A program made the translations under genes and the position numbers. A stretch of DNA of 64,000 bases from NCBI RefSeq assembly GCF_036417845.1, contig NC_089981.1, forward strand, positions 83,555,268-83,619,267, in the 5' to 3' direction. The notes below the pieces were generated by a model. The model did no database searches, was not told where the DNA came from, and saw only the letters and a list, made by a program, of their open reading frames with translations. Positions 1-14,900 of the stretch are shown in pieces. How positions within the stretch are numbered: position 1 is the stretch's first letter; each line of letters starts with the position of its first letter. Source of the DNA: Apteryx mantelli. Lineage: Eukaryota; Chordata; Aves; Apterygiformes; Apterygidae.

Positions 1-3000
1 AAACTGCCCTGCTGTAAGCTTTTATTTCCAAACCTTCAATGTTAGCGTTACTGGATAAACTTTTCTCTCTCTTTTCAAGCTAAGGAGGAATGCAATAGCC
101 GTCCCGTGACGAATGCATCGCTGCTGTTCACCTGCATGGCGGCTTTCGTTGAAGAGGGTCACCACAGCTCTGGAGCCACAGTGTTTCCTCGCAGAGCCCG
201 TGCCGGTGGTGTACGTCGGTACCTGCCTGAGTCTCCTCGGCATTCATGGACTGGCTGCCCTGGGAAGCCAGTGGGGCATGAGACTGCGCTTATGTGCTTT
301 CCTGGCTTGGGGCTTGTAATTATTAATAAACATTGTTAATCTCTGCCTCATACAAGTCAGCTTGTAGACCACATCTCATTTAAGCTATTGTTTTGTTTAC
401 CGCAGTGGTCTGTGGGCCGTCGTGTTAGCACAAATGGTCTCTGAGTTATCAGTTGCATGTTGTTGATGTTGTATGGCAATGCCCACCAAGGAAGAAGCAA
501 CGGAAATCTACTGCTCTTCAAAGAAAAGTCTCACATAACCCCTGACCAGACCCAAGCATTTGCAGCCTGCACCCCAGCATATGAATACTGCAGATATTAC
601 ATATCTTTGTATGGTATTTGTTAAATATTTAAGATCAGAAAAGAGATTTTAGCCTAAACGGCTGCTTGAAGTTGCAGCATTAGAGACTTGCCAGATTATT
701 GCTGAAAAACATAGATGAACGTAGATTTGCTTTTGGATCCAGGCTTTGTCCCATCAAACAAACTTTCCTGTCCTCTCTCTGACCAGCTCTTTGGCCAACA
801 CTGTCCCCTTCATTCTTCCTGTGAAAGCCGGGCAGATGCTGGCCCAGGTCCCCTGGCACCCTGGGCACTCTCTTTTGCAGCGTGCCCGTGGGCTGCGCTG
901 CTCCGTGGGGTTCAGCAGGAGAGTGGCTCGGATGCATCCGGCTCCTTGGCATGCTGTGCTCATGGAGCCAACGGCGGCCCAGTGTGACGGTGTCTGCAGC
1001 TTCGCTTCATCTCCTGTTGAAGTTTCAGGTGCTAGCGTGTCTGCCAACACCTAGGGGATTTTCACACATGCTTGGGAGCAGGAAAGAAAATAAATCCTCT
1101 CTGGCAACGTCATATGTTTTTGTGCTTCTCATCAGCAAGCTTTGGGAAAATCCCGCCCAGCACCCAGGCCTTGGTGCTGAGATTGCGGCTGGGCTCATAG
1201 TTACTTCACTCCTGGAGGCTGGAGGAAGGGCAAAGGCAACTCAAGCCACCCCTGCAGCCCCGTGTCCTGGTGAAGGGCTGAACCTGGCTCCACCTGTCCC
1301 TCAGGCTCATTCCAGCTTGGCCACAGCCCCTTGCAGCAGCAGGGAGAAAGGGAAGCCACCACGTCACAGTGCCTTCCCGGCATTCGGATGTGGATTGTTT
1401 TCTTCCTGCAGTCACCTTTGGGCCTGGCAGTAATCTCGAAGCATCTGCTCCAAATTATCCAGGATTACAGGAATTAAAAAAAAAAAAAACAATTAGAGGC
1501 CCCAGGTCCTGCAAGCACAAATCTGTTTAACCTTAATCTCATGGGGGACAGGGTTGCTTCCCCTTCCCAAAAGGCAAAGGGACAGCCTCCCCTGGCTGGC
1601 TTCTGTGGGCTCCAGCACCGTTTCCTCTCCTCAGTCTGAATTTACCTGGTTCTGCTGTGGAGGTAGCGCAAGAGAGACCTGCTGATGTTGCTGAAGAAGG
1701 GCACACTCGGCCTTCTCAAGGACAAGCCCCAGGATGTCTTGGTAGCTTTCCATGAAGATATTGCACCTATCTTTTTAAGATCTTTACAAGCTATCTTTAT
1801 TCAATATCCACATTGCCTTGCCCAACACCTTGCCAGCAATTCAAAGAGGAAATGCTCCTCTCAGATAAAGCACAGAAAAACAGAACATTTCTTTACAGTG
1901 AGGAGTAGAGACTGAAAAGTCATCGGGGGAATCTCTCCTTCCCCTTCTTCCAGTGTTATTAGGCTCTCCTCCAGCTAGTTAAATCTTTCCCTTGCAGCCC
2001 TAAAACCCAGAGAATTAAAATGCATTAAAATGCCTCCATGGAGTATGTCCAGTGTGAGTTACATACTCCACAGGTAACGTGCTTTAATCATTGCTGGGTC
2101 TCTCCCATGTGTGGCCTTTGTTTGAGTTTGCTCATATATTTTGCATCACGGAAACCTCCATAGAGAAGACAATCAGTGCTTTAATTTTTCATAATTGATG
2201 CAAAAAAAAAAAGAAATTCAAGTGTTCATGGTTTTTATATGATACTAAAAGATGCGTGATCGTTACAGCAGGAGATAACAACACTTTTTTATTTCTTGTG
2301 TGTAAGGCAAAAAGGGCAAAAAGGCAGGGTTTAGGCCATGGGCTTGTCCTGGAAAAGCCTTAATTCATTGGCATCCAGGTGTTTCAGGGTAGAGGTTAGG
2401 CCTGGCAATCAGGGCGCCATGCTGAGTAAATGGCCGAGGGAAGCAGTTATAGCCTAGCCTCCCCTTTGCCACCCACCACCTTCTAAATAGCTATGGCAGA
2501 GGCGGCACCAGGGATGGCCATGATGCCACCATGCACCCTGGGTGCCTGTGGGCATCCCTCTGAGTGCTGCACAACACTGAAAACACACCGAACTGAGCAA
2601 GGGCCATGAGAAACATCATTAAAATGCATCAGGAAGGTCTAGGAAAAACTATGAACAACTGAAATTTCAGTGCAATTCTTGTATGATGTGAGAAGATCTA
2701 GCGTTGGCAACTGGGGCAGAAAGGGTGCTTTCTGGAGAGAGCTAGAAACACCTGCGGGATTTGCTGCCCAGTGGCATGTTCAGCTCAGTCCAGATGTTTT
2801 ACAGCTGTGAATTCAAGAGAAAGAATTGAAGAAATTCAGCAGCACAAACGCCATCCTGTGAGATGCTGAGCTCCTTCAACTCCTATGTTCAGAAGGGGAG
2901 AGAAATCCCCACAGTGTTTATGTACTTTGAAACATCCATTCTACAAATTTGCCAAAGCCATGTTTAGCATCACGTCAATATATCTCCCAGCTTACAAGCG

Positions 3001-6000
3001 TCTGCATTTGCTGATTTTTTACTAAGAGCTTTGTTAATCTGAAGTCCCCTTGAGTAAAGGTCCATCAGCTTCCACGAAACCTGGAAGTTTCACTTTGGGA
3101 TATTAGTGTGATATTAGGAGCCCCCAGCTGGATCAGATCAGTCCTGTCCTGTGTGGACAGCACCCATTGAAGGATTCTCCCTCTGAATGTTTGCAGGGTA
3201 AAAAAATCAGGTGGCTTGTTTTGCTAGGACTGGATCCTGAAACCTCTCTGAGGCAGAAGTGAGAGGCAGAAACGTGACCATACAACACCCACAGGTGTGT
3301 GCTTCTTCCGTCATTCATGAAGACACTGGCAGTTGAAAACATTCTCAAACTTCTTCTTGAATGCTGGATTTCATTTGATTTACATCCCACTCAGATTGAG
3401 AAATCGGGGTCAACATTTTTTTCTTTTTTTTTGGACACAGCTCAAGACTTACTCATTTTGGTCCACTTTAGGGGACAGCCTCCTCCTACATCCCGTAGGG
3501 AAGCTGCAGTCCCCTTAGCAAGCTCCCAGACAAGGAGGTTCTCTGCATATTTTCTTAAAGCCTGGCAGCGCAGCCTCTTCTGGCATTACCACGCAGAATT
3601 GCAAGGGTGGAAGGAGATTTCTCTGTAGGCTCTGTTATGCATGCTGTTACAAACTTTTTAATGTCCATCTAATTAAAACCCTGACAGTTGCAATTGCATG
3701 TTGTTCTATCAGGGCTCAATCTGATGGCCCCTAAAGTCAGCAGGAATCTTTCTGCAAATCTTAAGAGTGTTTGGATCTGGCATGAATAGGAACCCTTATA
3801 GGCACAGGCAAAACATATATCTATATCCATGTATATGTACAGTGACGTGCAGAGGTGCGATGTGAACAGCAAGTCCCAATGCCCGGAAGGGTGGGAGAAT
3901 CTCAGGTGACTTATTCTTTACAAAGCACAGGAAATTCTTAAAAGTAATTACGGATGGCAAATGAAAATCATGCTGCAGCACTGTTCAGAACAGGCTCTCT
4001 TCTGTCATCCTGTCTTGCACAAGGGCGATATGACCCTGCAAAGCCCCTGACGCTTCTTGGCACAAACAGTCCTATAGATTTCAGCAAAGCTACTTGGGAG
4101 ACTAAGGGCTGCTACTCATGGGGGTAACAGTTTGCAGGATCAGGGTTGCATATGGTGACAGCTCAGTCCTCCTCCTGCAATGCAGGAGGCCGGGGAAAAA
4201 AAACCCAAACACTTCTGATGAAATAGTTAAAGCAACGGGGATTTACTAGAACAGTGTTACACTGTCCATGCAGCTTGCTCAGTTTGCTATTGCTAGCAGT
4301 TCAGATATTGTCCAAGCTGTCCTGCTCATCAGAGCATGAACTCTGAAAACACTTAGCCACTACCAGCTCTGTGCATTATTTCAGCTGGAAGAACCATGGT
4401 AGGTAAAGTAACGATGATGGATCTAAACGGTAATAAAGTCTCCCTGTTGAAAATTTAAAGTGCTATACAACTATTTTTAGTGACCTCTCCAGCTGAGATA
4501 ATGCAGAAAGCTAACTAGATGTGAGCATCCATCTTAGGTGAATTGATTCTTACAGTTTGCAAACCAAGGCGAATTGTAGAAGGTTAATGTTCATGCTCCA
4601 ATACAAGAGATATCAGCTATATAAAAAGGTGTATACTGTGCATGTAAAGAAACAACCTATTAAATATCTAATGTGGAAGCAATGTTTTCTTTCTTTGAGC
4701 ACTTTTTTTTCTGTAATGGACATTTATTTTAGTAGGAACACTAAGAGCTCCCTCCCTTGTTTCCTCCTCCTTCCTCTCCCTCTGTAAATATGTGAATGAT
4801 GTGTGTAGACATGAGAGAAAGAGAAGAGTTTTCTCTTTGGTTCAGGAAAACAAAGGTTTCGCGGGTGGGCTGATCTGACACGACATTGAGGCATTTACAT
4901 TTAATTTTTCAAAGACAAAAGACATTAAAAAATCAAATAGAATTTTTCTTTCCCTCAAACATGCCCCAAACCTGAGTTCTTGGGTCAGCATTTTCAAGTT
5001 CAGGACCTTCAAATGAGGCGTCTATACCCATATTTTTTGCATTCCTAAACAAAGGAGTTGAGCACTTGCAGCTCTCCTTGCTTGCAAGGAGATGCAGAGC
5101 ACTGGATGCCTTTGCTCAGTGAGGTACTTATTCCAGGATTACTGCAGCAAAATCTTCACCTCTCAGAATTCATTTATCTTGGAAGGGTTTCTGCACCCGG
5201 GAGCTAAGCCTGCTCCCCCTCCCAGCCAAAGCCTCAGACGGCAATTAGCAACATCAATAAGTAATAGAACAAATACTTGTCTCTAACACAACAAGCAACA
5301 GACAGAGCAGCTCATTCACTTTACTTAGAGGCTGCATTACACACCTTAATTTTTTATATTTCATCTGTTAAAAGCCTTAGTCCTACAAACACTTAGTTTT
5401 AGGATGACACACTTAAAAGTCAATGGGTGATGAAGTCTCTGGATGGGTGAAAGATAAGGCCTTAACACTGCAAGGCCCCAGGGTGAAGAACAGTATCCAT
5501 CAAGTCCCATGCACAGCAATGATGCCACCGTAGGGAAGGTTTTCAGCTGAGTTCCTGGGACTCTATTTAGCAAAGAGCTTCTGGAACAGAGAAATGAGTC
5601 TGTTCACCTCTTGGCTTCTGGGGATAGCAACTTTCCAGCAGAAGCAAAGCCAGAAGAAAATGACAGAGAGCAGATAAAATATTGTAATAGGAGTGTTTAT
5701 TAGTACTGCATGGTGATAAAATGAAATATACTGTGAAAAACAGCTTAAAAAAGATGAAAACAGGTGAGCAGATCTTCCAAGGAGCCATGAACTACAGGTT
5801 CACAAGTACCTGTGTGACTCTCATGTTCCTTCAAGAGCTTTTGCACACAGCAAGCACCTCACCGCTGGAGCCCTGAAGTACTTCTGATCCCTGGGTGATC
5901 TGTCCAACAAGTCGGATGGGGAACACGCCAGCGGTTTAAGTGTAATAACCAGATGGGTTAGCATCCTTCTTTCAGTGCTTGACAAAGCCAACGAGACAAC

Positions 6001-9000
6001 GGGATCACAGAGTGAGCGGGATCAACACTTGGAGAAGTTAGACTTTCACCTCAAGGGTCTCCTCTACCTCCACAGCCAACAGGGAGAGACAAGCTGCTGC
6101 AGATGGTGAACTTGATCAGTGAGCTGATCTTCATCAAAACTACCTGGATCTTCTTGCTGCTAAGGACAGAGGGGGAAGAAGGTGGGACTGTCTCACTGGG
6201 CAACGGAGGCAGATTTACTCTGCTGGGTTGCTGTGCTTGTGTGCCTGGTGTGAGGTTAGGTGCTTGGGGGCATCTACCAAAAGAGCTTCTTTCTCCCACT
6301 GCTGTCAGGGGGGCCTGGGGAGATGAACCTCCCTAACGTCAGCTTTGGGGCTCTCCATCCCCACAGCGGCTCCGGGACCTGACTGCCATCCGGTGCTGGG
6401 AAGCAGGCAGGAGTAAGCATGTGAAAAAGGGATGGTGAGCCAAGGTAATTCTGAGCTGCAGACCTGTAAAGCTTTCAAATAGACTTAGAAAATAACATGG
6501 TCTGAAAAGCAGTTTCTGATATAGATGTCCTGATGTTTACGAGAAGGCGCTTTTTTTCACCATATAAAAACAGCAATTTGCTCCCAGAAGAACAGTTGCA
6601 TATCCTTGTGTTTCTTTGAAGTGTCTGAAAATATTAGGCCTGTGTGTCCCTACATCTGTCTGACTTAGCTGTACATTTAATGGGGAATTATCCTCAAATA
6701 TGAGTGTTCTAGAAAGCAAGCTGTCGTTCTGGCCTTAGGTACCTTCGTATTACAACTATGGTGTATGAAAGTGTTTCAGTAATTGCTTCTGAAGCAGCAT
6801 ATGTGTCTCAATAGGTAGCACAGCTAGGTGAAATTAGGAGAAATGGGCTGTCTTCTTTCTGAATGGAACCACTACTGGTCATTGACAACAAAAGTTTTCC
6901 AGCTGAAAAATTTAATGTCCCATTCTCCCATTGTGGAGCTCTCCATTAAAATCAATGGGTCTTGAAAAGGAGAAGGTAGTGCTAGAATAAAACAATGCAC
7001 TTGTCCTAGTAAAGCCCCAAATTATGTGTCACTGAGGGTTACTATTGGATTATTGAATAAAGGCTGAGAAGCTTGTTCTGCTGATCAATACAGGTGTGCA
7101 TGCATGTGTATGCAGGTATGCAAATCTCAGCGGTGGCTCTTTATCTCCTGGAGGCTTTCCTAGCAAATCTGCATTCACCTCTTGTGAAGTTTGCAAAGAG
7201 AATGAACTTCTGAGACTGTCACAAACAAGCCGTGGGGGTACTCAGGGCAAATGGACACTGCCTTTCCGTCCCTACCACTAGATTGTGATAACCTGTCTGT
7301 TCATACCTTTTCCTTTATAACAGACTGTTAATAAATAACCAATAGATTAATAAATAACAGAATGAATAGGTTTGGATGGAAATAAAGAGGTGTGTCTCAA
7401 TCCTTTACACTGTTTGAAATGTCTTAAATGGTTAAATCCCGCTGTGTCCATACTCAGAAATTAAATGGTATGAGGGCACTGAGATCCGCAACTCGTCCTG
7501 TTAAAATGTTAGGGGAGTCCCTGGCACAGCGCTGCCTCAGACCCGTGAACACTCTCCCACATGGTCCCTGCACATGGGTCAATAGCTAGCGTGGACTACA
7601 GAGCCCTTCCTGTTGTCCGTTCGGACACGGACACCCTGGTTTGGAGGGTGGGAGGACTGAAAAGCATGGAGCACGCCACCCCCCCACCAGCGGACCACAG
7701 CGCCGGGACGTGTCATGTTCCACTCCTGTCTCACCCCACCTTGGGTTTTACTTTGTGCTGTGCAAGAGGAGGCTTGGAGGGGGGAGCACCGGGCGACCGG
7801 GCACCAACTTTAGGCTTTCTGTGACCAAAACAGTGCAAGCAGTGCTGAGGGCCGATGCCCTGGGACTGATTCCACTGGAAGGTGTAGATGGCACCAGGTC
7901 CTCCTCTGATCTTTGATAAGTGTATCAAGGCAACTAATGAAGTGTGTAGGGCTCTCAGAGCAGCCAGGGGAGACAAATACACCAGCCCACTTTAGTTTAT
8001 GGGGTTTCAAACTGTAAACTTTCCCCCAAACCATATTTCTTGAGGGAAAGGTGTGTCTGTGTCACAGAGGGCGTGACAGGGCCTGTGTCACAGATTGGAA
8101 GGTGGCTGGGGTTGGAATGGGCTCACTAGGGAATTTCTGCATTTTGAGTGGCTTAAACTGACTGTAGCAAGTGATGCAGGGAGGGGAGCCATTTGCTGGA
8201 CTTTGGCTGGGGCTTTTACAGCCAGTCCTGAAAAAGAAAAGGGACAAAAATAAAAGGGCTTCATCCATCACCCCCGTGCCGAGAATAAAGGCTTATAGAG
8301 TGCAAAGTGCTGTATCCCTCAGGGAATCTAAAATGACATGCTCCTTCCCCTGATTCCCAGCTAGCTTTTGCCCTCAGGGGACCCCCCCAGGGGGTGGCAC
8401 CACAAGGTCAGCCCTGGATTCAGGCTCCTTCACCGGTGCAGGGGCTGCTCAGGAGGCGGGTGAGGACACGGGACACATCAAAGGCTGGCATCCCTCTGCA
8501 ACCCACAGGGCCCTTTCCCTTGGGCCTCCCACACCTCCACCCTCCCCTCCAGCAAGGGGGAAAAGAAAGAAATAAATTTATGGAAAAGAAAGAAATAAGA
8601 AGATTATTAAAAAGCCAAGGCAAGGTGTGGCGGAGAGGCAGGTACAGCCCGCGCTGGGGAGCGTTATGCTCTGTCTCACCCTATTACCCCTGCATGAGCC
8701 AGGGGTAACTGGATCTGAGATCGACTCTGATCCTCCCAAGCCTTTAATTGGATGCGTCAAATGTCCAAAATGCAAATCGCTCTCATGCTCCATCTCCCCC
8801 CCCCATGAGATACACCATCGTCTTGTCACACAAGGACGCTTTCTAAAGAGCCAAGCCTCCTTTCTAACCTCCGACGCCAGCGAGCTCCCAGGACAGCAAG
8901 CCAGAGAAGGCCCTTTGTAAGAGAGCCCCCCCAGCCGAGGCGGGTAGGGGGAAAGATTCAATAGGTTTCCAGACATCCACCCTTTTTTTGTTCTGCGGAG

Positions 9001-9164
9001 AAAACGCTGCCGTTAGGCGGTGGGCAAAAGGCGGCGGCGGAGCAGTTGCTCCCTTCTGGGGCACCGGCCCGCGGGCGGCGCTGGGGCGGGCGCCGGGGCG
9101 GCCAGTGCTGCACCAGGGCCGGGCTCGCCGCAACCCGCCAGCCTTTTGCTTTCCCTTTTTTCCT

Positions 9165-9211
9165 TTATTTTATTTATTTATTTTATTTTATTTTATTTTA
9201 TTTTATTTTAT
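9165..9211. repeat. (TTTTA)n microsatellite
   Basis: A run of TTTTA units, with some TTTA and TTTATTTA variants at the left end, sits directly after a CpG-rich patch. It is a simple repeat and the source of the long open frames read across it. Confidence 0.9.
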
Positions 9212-9826
9212 TTTTTTGCTCTTGCAAAATCAATTTGCGGACAGCTCCCTCCTTTTCCCCCTTCGCAAACTTGTTAGCCATTCAGGCCCGGCGAGCCCTC
9301 GTCAGCATCCTTTGTCCCAGGGAGGGCTGGAGCCCCCTTCATTAGCGGTGATTACTCTGAGCGGTTTGACAGCCTCCCAGCCCGCTTACAAGACTTTCCC
9401 ATTCAGGCCTGCCCGGGGCTGCCCCGCTTCTCAAAAGAAACGGAAATATTCAAACATCTCCCCCCTCCTCCCCAGCTGAATAGAGGAAAAGCTGTTTCTC
9501 TCCTCCGCCCTCCTCATTCACTTCACTTTTGATACAATATTTTCCGTCTTTGTTAAGCCAGAGAGAGAGGGGTCAAGGCAAACTTTTTAGCGACCCTTTT
9601 CCGAGCGTTTTGTTTAATGTAAATACAAGGTCCCTCCCATTATTATTATTTTTTTTAAAACAGCCGAAGGCTGTGGAGGGCGACAGCTCGGACTGAGCTT
9701 TAAAAAAATAAACTTAAAAAGAAAAAAAAGAAAAAAAGAAAACGCCAGGGCTTCGTACACGTGGGAAGGGAAAGGGCAGAGGGGGAAAAAAAGAAAGAAG
9801 AAGCTTTTTTCCTCCGAGGGTCTTAC

Positions 9827-9998
9827 CGGAATAGCCAGAGGCGCCCGGCGCGGCTCCCCCGCGGGCGGCGGCGGCTCGGCACGGCCAGGGCCCGGCACCG
9901 GCACCGGCACCGGCACCGGCACCGGCACCGGCACCGGCACCGCCGGGACTCTTGTCGGGGTCGCTCTGGGCCCTGCTTTCCTTCGCAGCGGCGACCAT
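9827..9998 (-). other. Candidate minus-strand first coding exon (unverified)
   Basis: On the minus strand an ATG at 9,998-9,996 opens a frame of about 57 codons. It runs through Gly-Ala dipeptides encoded by the hexanucleotide repeat and reaches a good donor (CCG|GTAAGA) at 9,827/9,826. The product would start MVAAAKESRAQSDPDKSP and matches no family I recognise. The ATG follows an A-run of about 20 nt on this strand, which is unusual for a translated leader. I found no partner exon. CpG-rich DNA often gives such frames by chance, so this may be a lncRNA exon or nothing. Confidence 0.12.
9894..9942. repeat. GGCACC hexanucleotide repeat
   Basis: About eight perfect GGCACC units in tandem lie inside a CpG-rich patch 2.5 kb beyond the SIX6 stop. 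Any frame through it gives a dipeptide repeat (Gly-Ala, Pro-Val or Arg-His). This explains several low-complexity open frames on both strands here. Confidence 0.95.
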
Positions 9999-11894
9999 TT
10001 CGAAACAGCTTTTTTTTTTTTTTTTTTGGTGCCCTCCCTGTGGTTAGAGGGGCAGAGCGGCTGCAGGTAGATGCCCAGATAGATCACTCGGAAGATGCAA
10101 AATAATTTATGCAATTTAAACCCTTTGTCGAAATAAATAACACTCACACTTTCGCCACGTGTCCAAGCTATTTAGTTAGAAAGAAATTCCTTATTATTTC
10201 TAGAGGTTGAGTTTACGTGTTCATATAATTATCTACTTCTGTATATGTCCTTTCCGAAAGCCTTAATTCCCGGCGAATAAACGCCAGCTACTATTCCCGC
10301 AGAAGCCAATGGAGAAATTTCAATCCACTTCAACAGTTCTTGGGAAAGAAATGAATTAAAGCGGTCTATTTTAGCGTATTCCGTTCTCGGGGCGAAATCA
10401 GGCTTTGCTCTGCCCGGTCGCCGGTGGAAAGTGCTGCCTGTCAGCGAAATAACCAACGCGAGCAGCGGTCAAAGAGGCAAAACCCACGCGGTGCCCTCGG
10501 CGATGGGCTCTGAGCAGCAGCAGAGCTCTCCCTGGGCAAACCGGGGCCGCGGAGCGGTGTGTTGGGCTCAAACCCGGTCGGGTTTACAAGGCAGCAAACC
10601 CGGTGTTACAGAAAAGGCGATATTTGGGTGCCGGCACCGAGCTCCCCTGGGCAAGGCGGCTCCAGCCCCTCTCCCCGGCGCGCCGCTGATCCCACTCGCA
10701 CAAAATAGATATTTATCGCTCCCAGATTTGCCCGTTCCCGACACTGTGAGATACTCCTCGCCAGAGAAGTAGTTGCCTCTAAATAGACTTAAAAAGCAGC
10801 TAGTAAATACCCGCTACCTGCCCAGTCCCTCTGATGCTCTGTGAGAAAAACTAATGCCCATGCAAGGACACGGTCAAATGCAGGTTTAGCTGCAGAGCCG
10901 ACGTATTTTAGGCTTTAAATGCAACTTAGAGGGGGGAAAAGCCAGCGCTGACATGGGAATACGCCTCCTGCCAGGCTCGCAATAATTAATCTATTAAGGG
11001 AGCTGAAACGGCCGCAGCCCCTTTGCCCCCTGCCCACCTCCAAGCCTTTCCAGGGCAGCTACTGCCGGCCGGCAGCTGGGCATTTCTCGCGGCTGGTGCG
11101 GTGCAGCCCTGCCCGGCTTCCCCCGGCTGCGGGGCTTCGCCCGCTAAAACGAGCCGAGCAATCAGCTTACCGGGGAGGCAGCTCTCTGAGGACAGGGAAG
11201 CGAACGCAATGAGACCGAGCAGACAAAAAAAGCACAGCTCAGGCGATTTAAAGATCAGTGTCAAATTGTATAACATAAAATCCTTCTGCTGAGGGAAAAA
11301 GCTTAGCACGTTCCTTAGACCTGGCGTTTGGTCTCCTCCAGCGAAACGGCTGCAAAACAAAGTGAGGCAGCCGGATGGCGGGGACAGCCGCTGCCCCAGC
11401 GCGGGGGCCGAGATTTGGGCTTATTTCGCCCCCGAGCCGGCTCTTCCCAGGCGTGGAGGGCTGGTAATTCCCGAGCGTCATCTCTTTGCATTTACCAGGT
11501 CAGGGAGGAAGCTGCTTGGCGTCCCCGGCTGGGCTGTCCCCATGCATTTCTCTCCCTCTTTTCCTTCCTTTCTCCCCCGTCCCTCCCCCATAATTTGCCG
11601 CCGATAATCCAAGAAGTCCCAGCCCTTGGAGGCTGCGGAGGAGACGCTGCGGCGCTGCCTTGCTCCTTCCCTTCCCTGGGCACCCTTCACGCTCCGCCAG
11701 CCGCCCTCGCCCGGCCGCGGCCCCGCTCCCCCCCGGCTCCCTGCCTTGCAAAGCGCAAACACCCCCCGGTCCCGGTGACCCGGCTATTTCGGTTCCTGCC
11801 AGGCTGACGGTGGGAAGCCCGTGGCCTCGGAGAGCTGCTCTGCCTGAGCTGGCGGGCTTGAGACCGGCACTGTCATTGCAAAGCAGATCCGAGG

Positions 11895-11945
11895 GTCGTT
11901 CACCAAATATTTTATTATGGTCGCTCACCAAATATTTTTATTATT
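11895..11945 (-). terminator. SIX6 poly(A) signal region, tandemly duplicated
   Basis: Two adjacent copies of a 25-26 bp unit (11,895-11,919 and 11,920-11,945) share the core TCACCAAATATTTT followed by ATTAT. They differ by C/T at the fifth base and by one T in the T-run. Read on the minus strand, each contains AATAAA (11,942-11,937 and 11,916-11,911) about 0.53 kb past the SIX6 stop, where a 3' end is expected. The signals are visible; their use is inferred. Confidence 0.6.
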
Positions 11946-12473
11946 CATACAGTTTCGTCCTGCACATGCTCTACAAGTCACCTGTGCACATAGAGAACAA
12001 GCGAAAAATAATAATAATAATTAATAATAATAATAGAAAATATCTACCATAGCAATCCCTTAAATAAGTAAATAAACATTATATATATATATATATATTT
12101 ATAAAACCCTTTAAAGAAAAGCAAAACCCAACCAAACGAACGGCATCTTTTCAACATGAAACACCCCCGCGGGATAAGGAAAGGCGCTCAGACATTTTGC
12201 AACTTGGTATTCGTTTTTTGTGTTTTGTTTTGCTGTTTTGTTTCGCGTGATTTTTTTGTTTGTTTGTTTCGAGGCATCAGTTCTGCAGATCCCGTAGAAA
12301 TGAAGGCGACAACGATTTTTATCACGTTTTTTAATGCAGTCTCCTGCGGGCCAGAGGGTCGGCGTGTCGCCGGGCAGTGCTGCCCGCCCCGGCCTTGGCG
12401 GCGGCCCCGCGGTGCCGGGCGGGCACCGGGCAGCCGCATCCGCCGCTCGCCCTGCTTTGCCACGGCGCTCGGG
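11946..12473 (-). other. SIX6: SIX6 3' untranslated region
   Basis: This non-coding stretch lies between the SIX6 stop and the first minus-strand AATAAA. It is AT-rich in its distal half, with ATA/ATT triplet repeats near 12,009-12,035, an AT dinucleotide run near 12,079-12,099 and a GTTT repeat near 12,257-12,270. The half nearest the stop codon is GC-rich. The boundary at the poly(A) signal is inferred. Confidence 0.6.

Positions 12474-14900
<2,427 letters not shown>

Larger units (their letters stand above)
1..11894. other. Intergenic region, SIX6 downstream side
   Basis: I see no supportable gene here. All open frames are short (mostly under 130 codons), lack recognisable domains and overlap each other on both strands. 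The first 8 kb is moderately AT-rich, unstructured sequence. From about 9.0 kb on, CpG-rich patches (around 9,000-9,140, 9,830-9,990, 10,430-10,700, 11,040-11,160 and 11,360-11,860) alternate with AT-rich blocks. This texture is common around developmental homeobox genes. In vertebrates SIX1 lies on this side of SIX6, but no SIX1 sequence is in the window. Enhancers or a lncRNA could be present but cannot be shown from sequence alone. Confidence 0.7.

Noticed and set aside
9614-10147. 177-codon minus-strand frame with poly-Pro-Val
   Set aside because: It is built from the GGCACC repeat and homopolymer tracts (poly-Lys, poly-Phe). It is low complexity only.
1-11894. SIX1 or SIX4 sequence on the left side
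   Set aside because: I found no second SIX domain or homeodomain motif (such as WFKNRRQ) outside SIX6.
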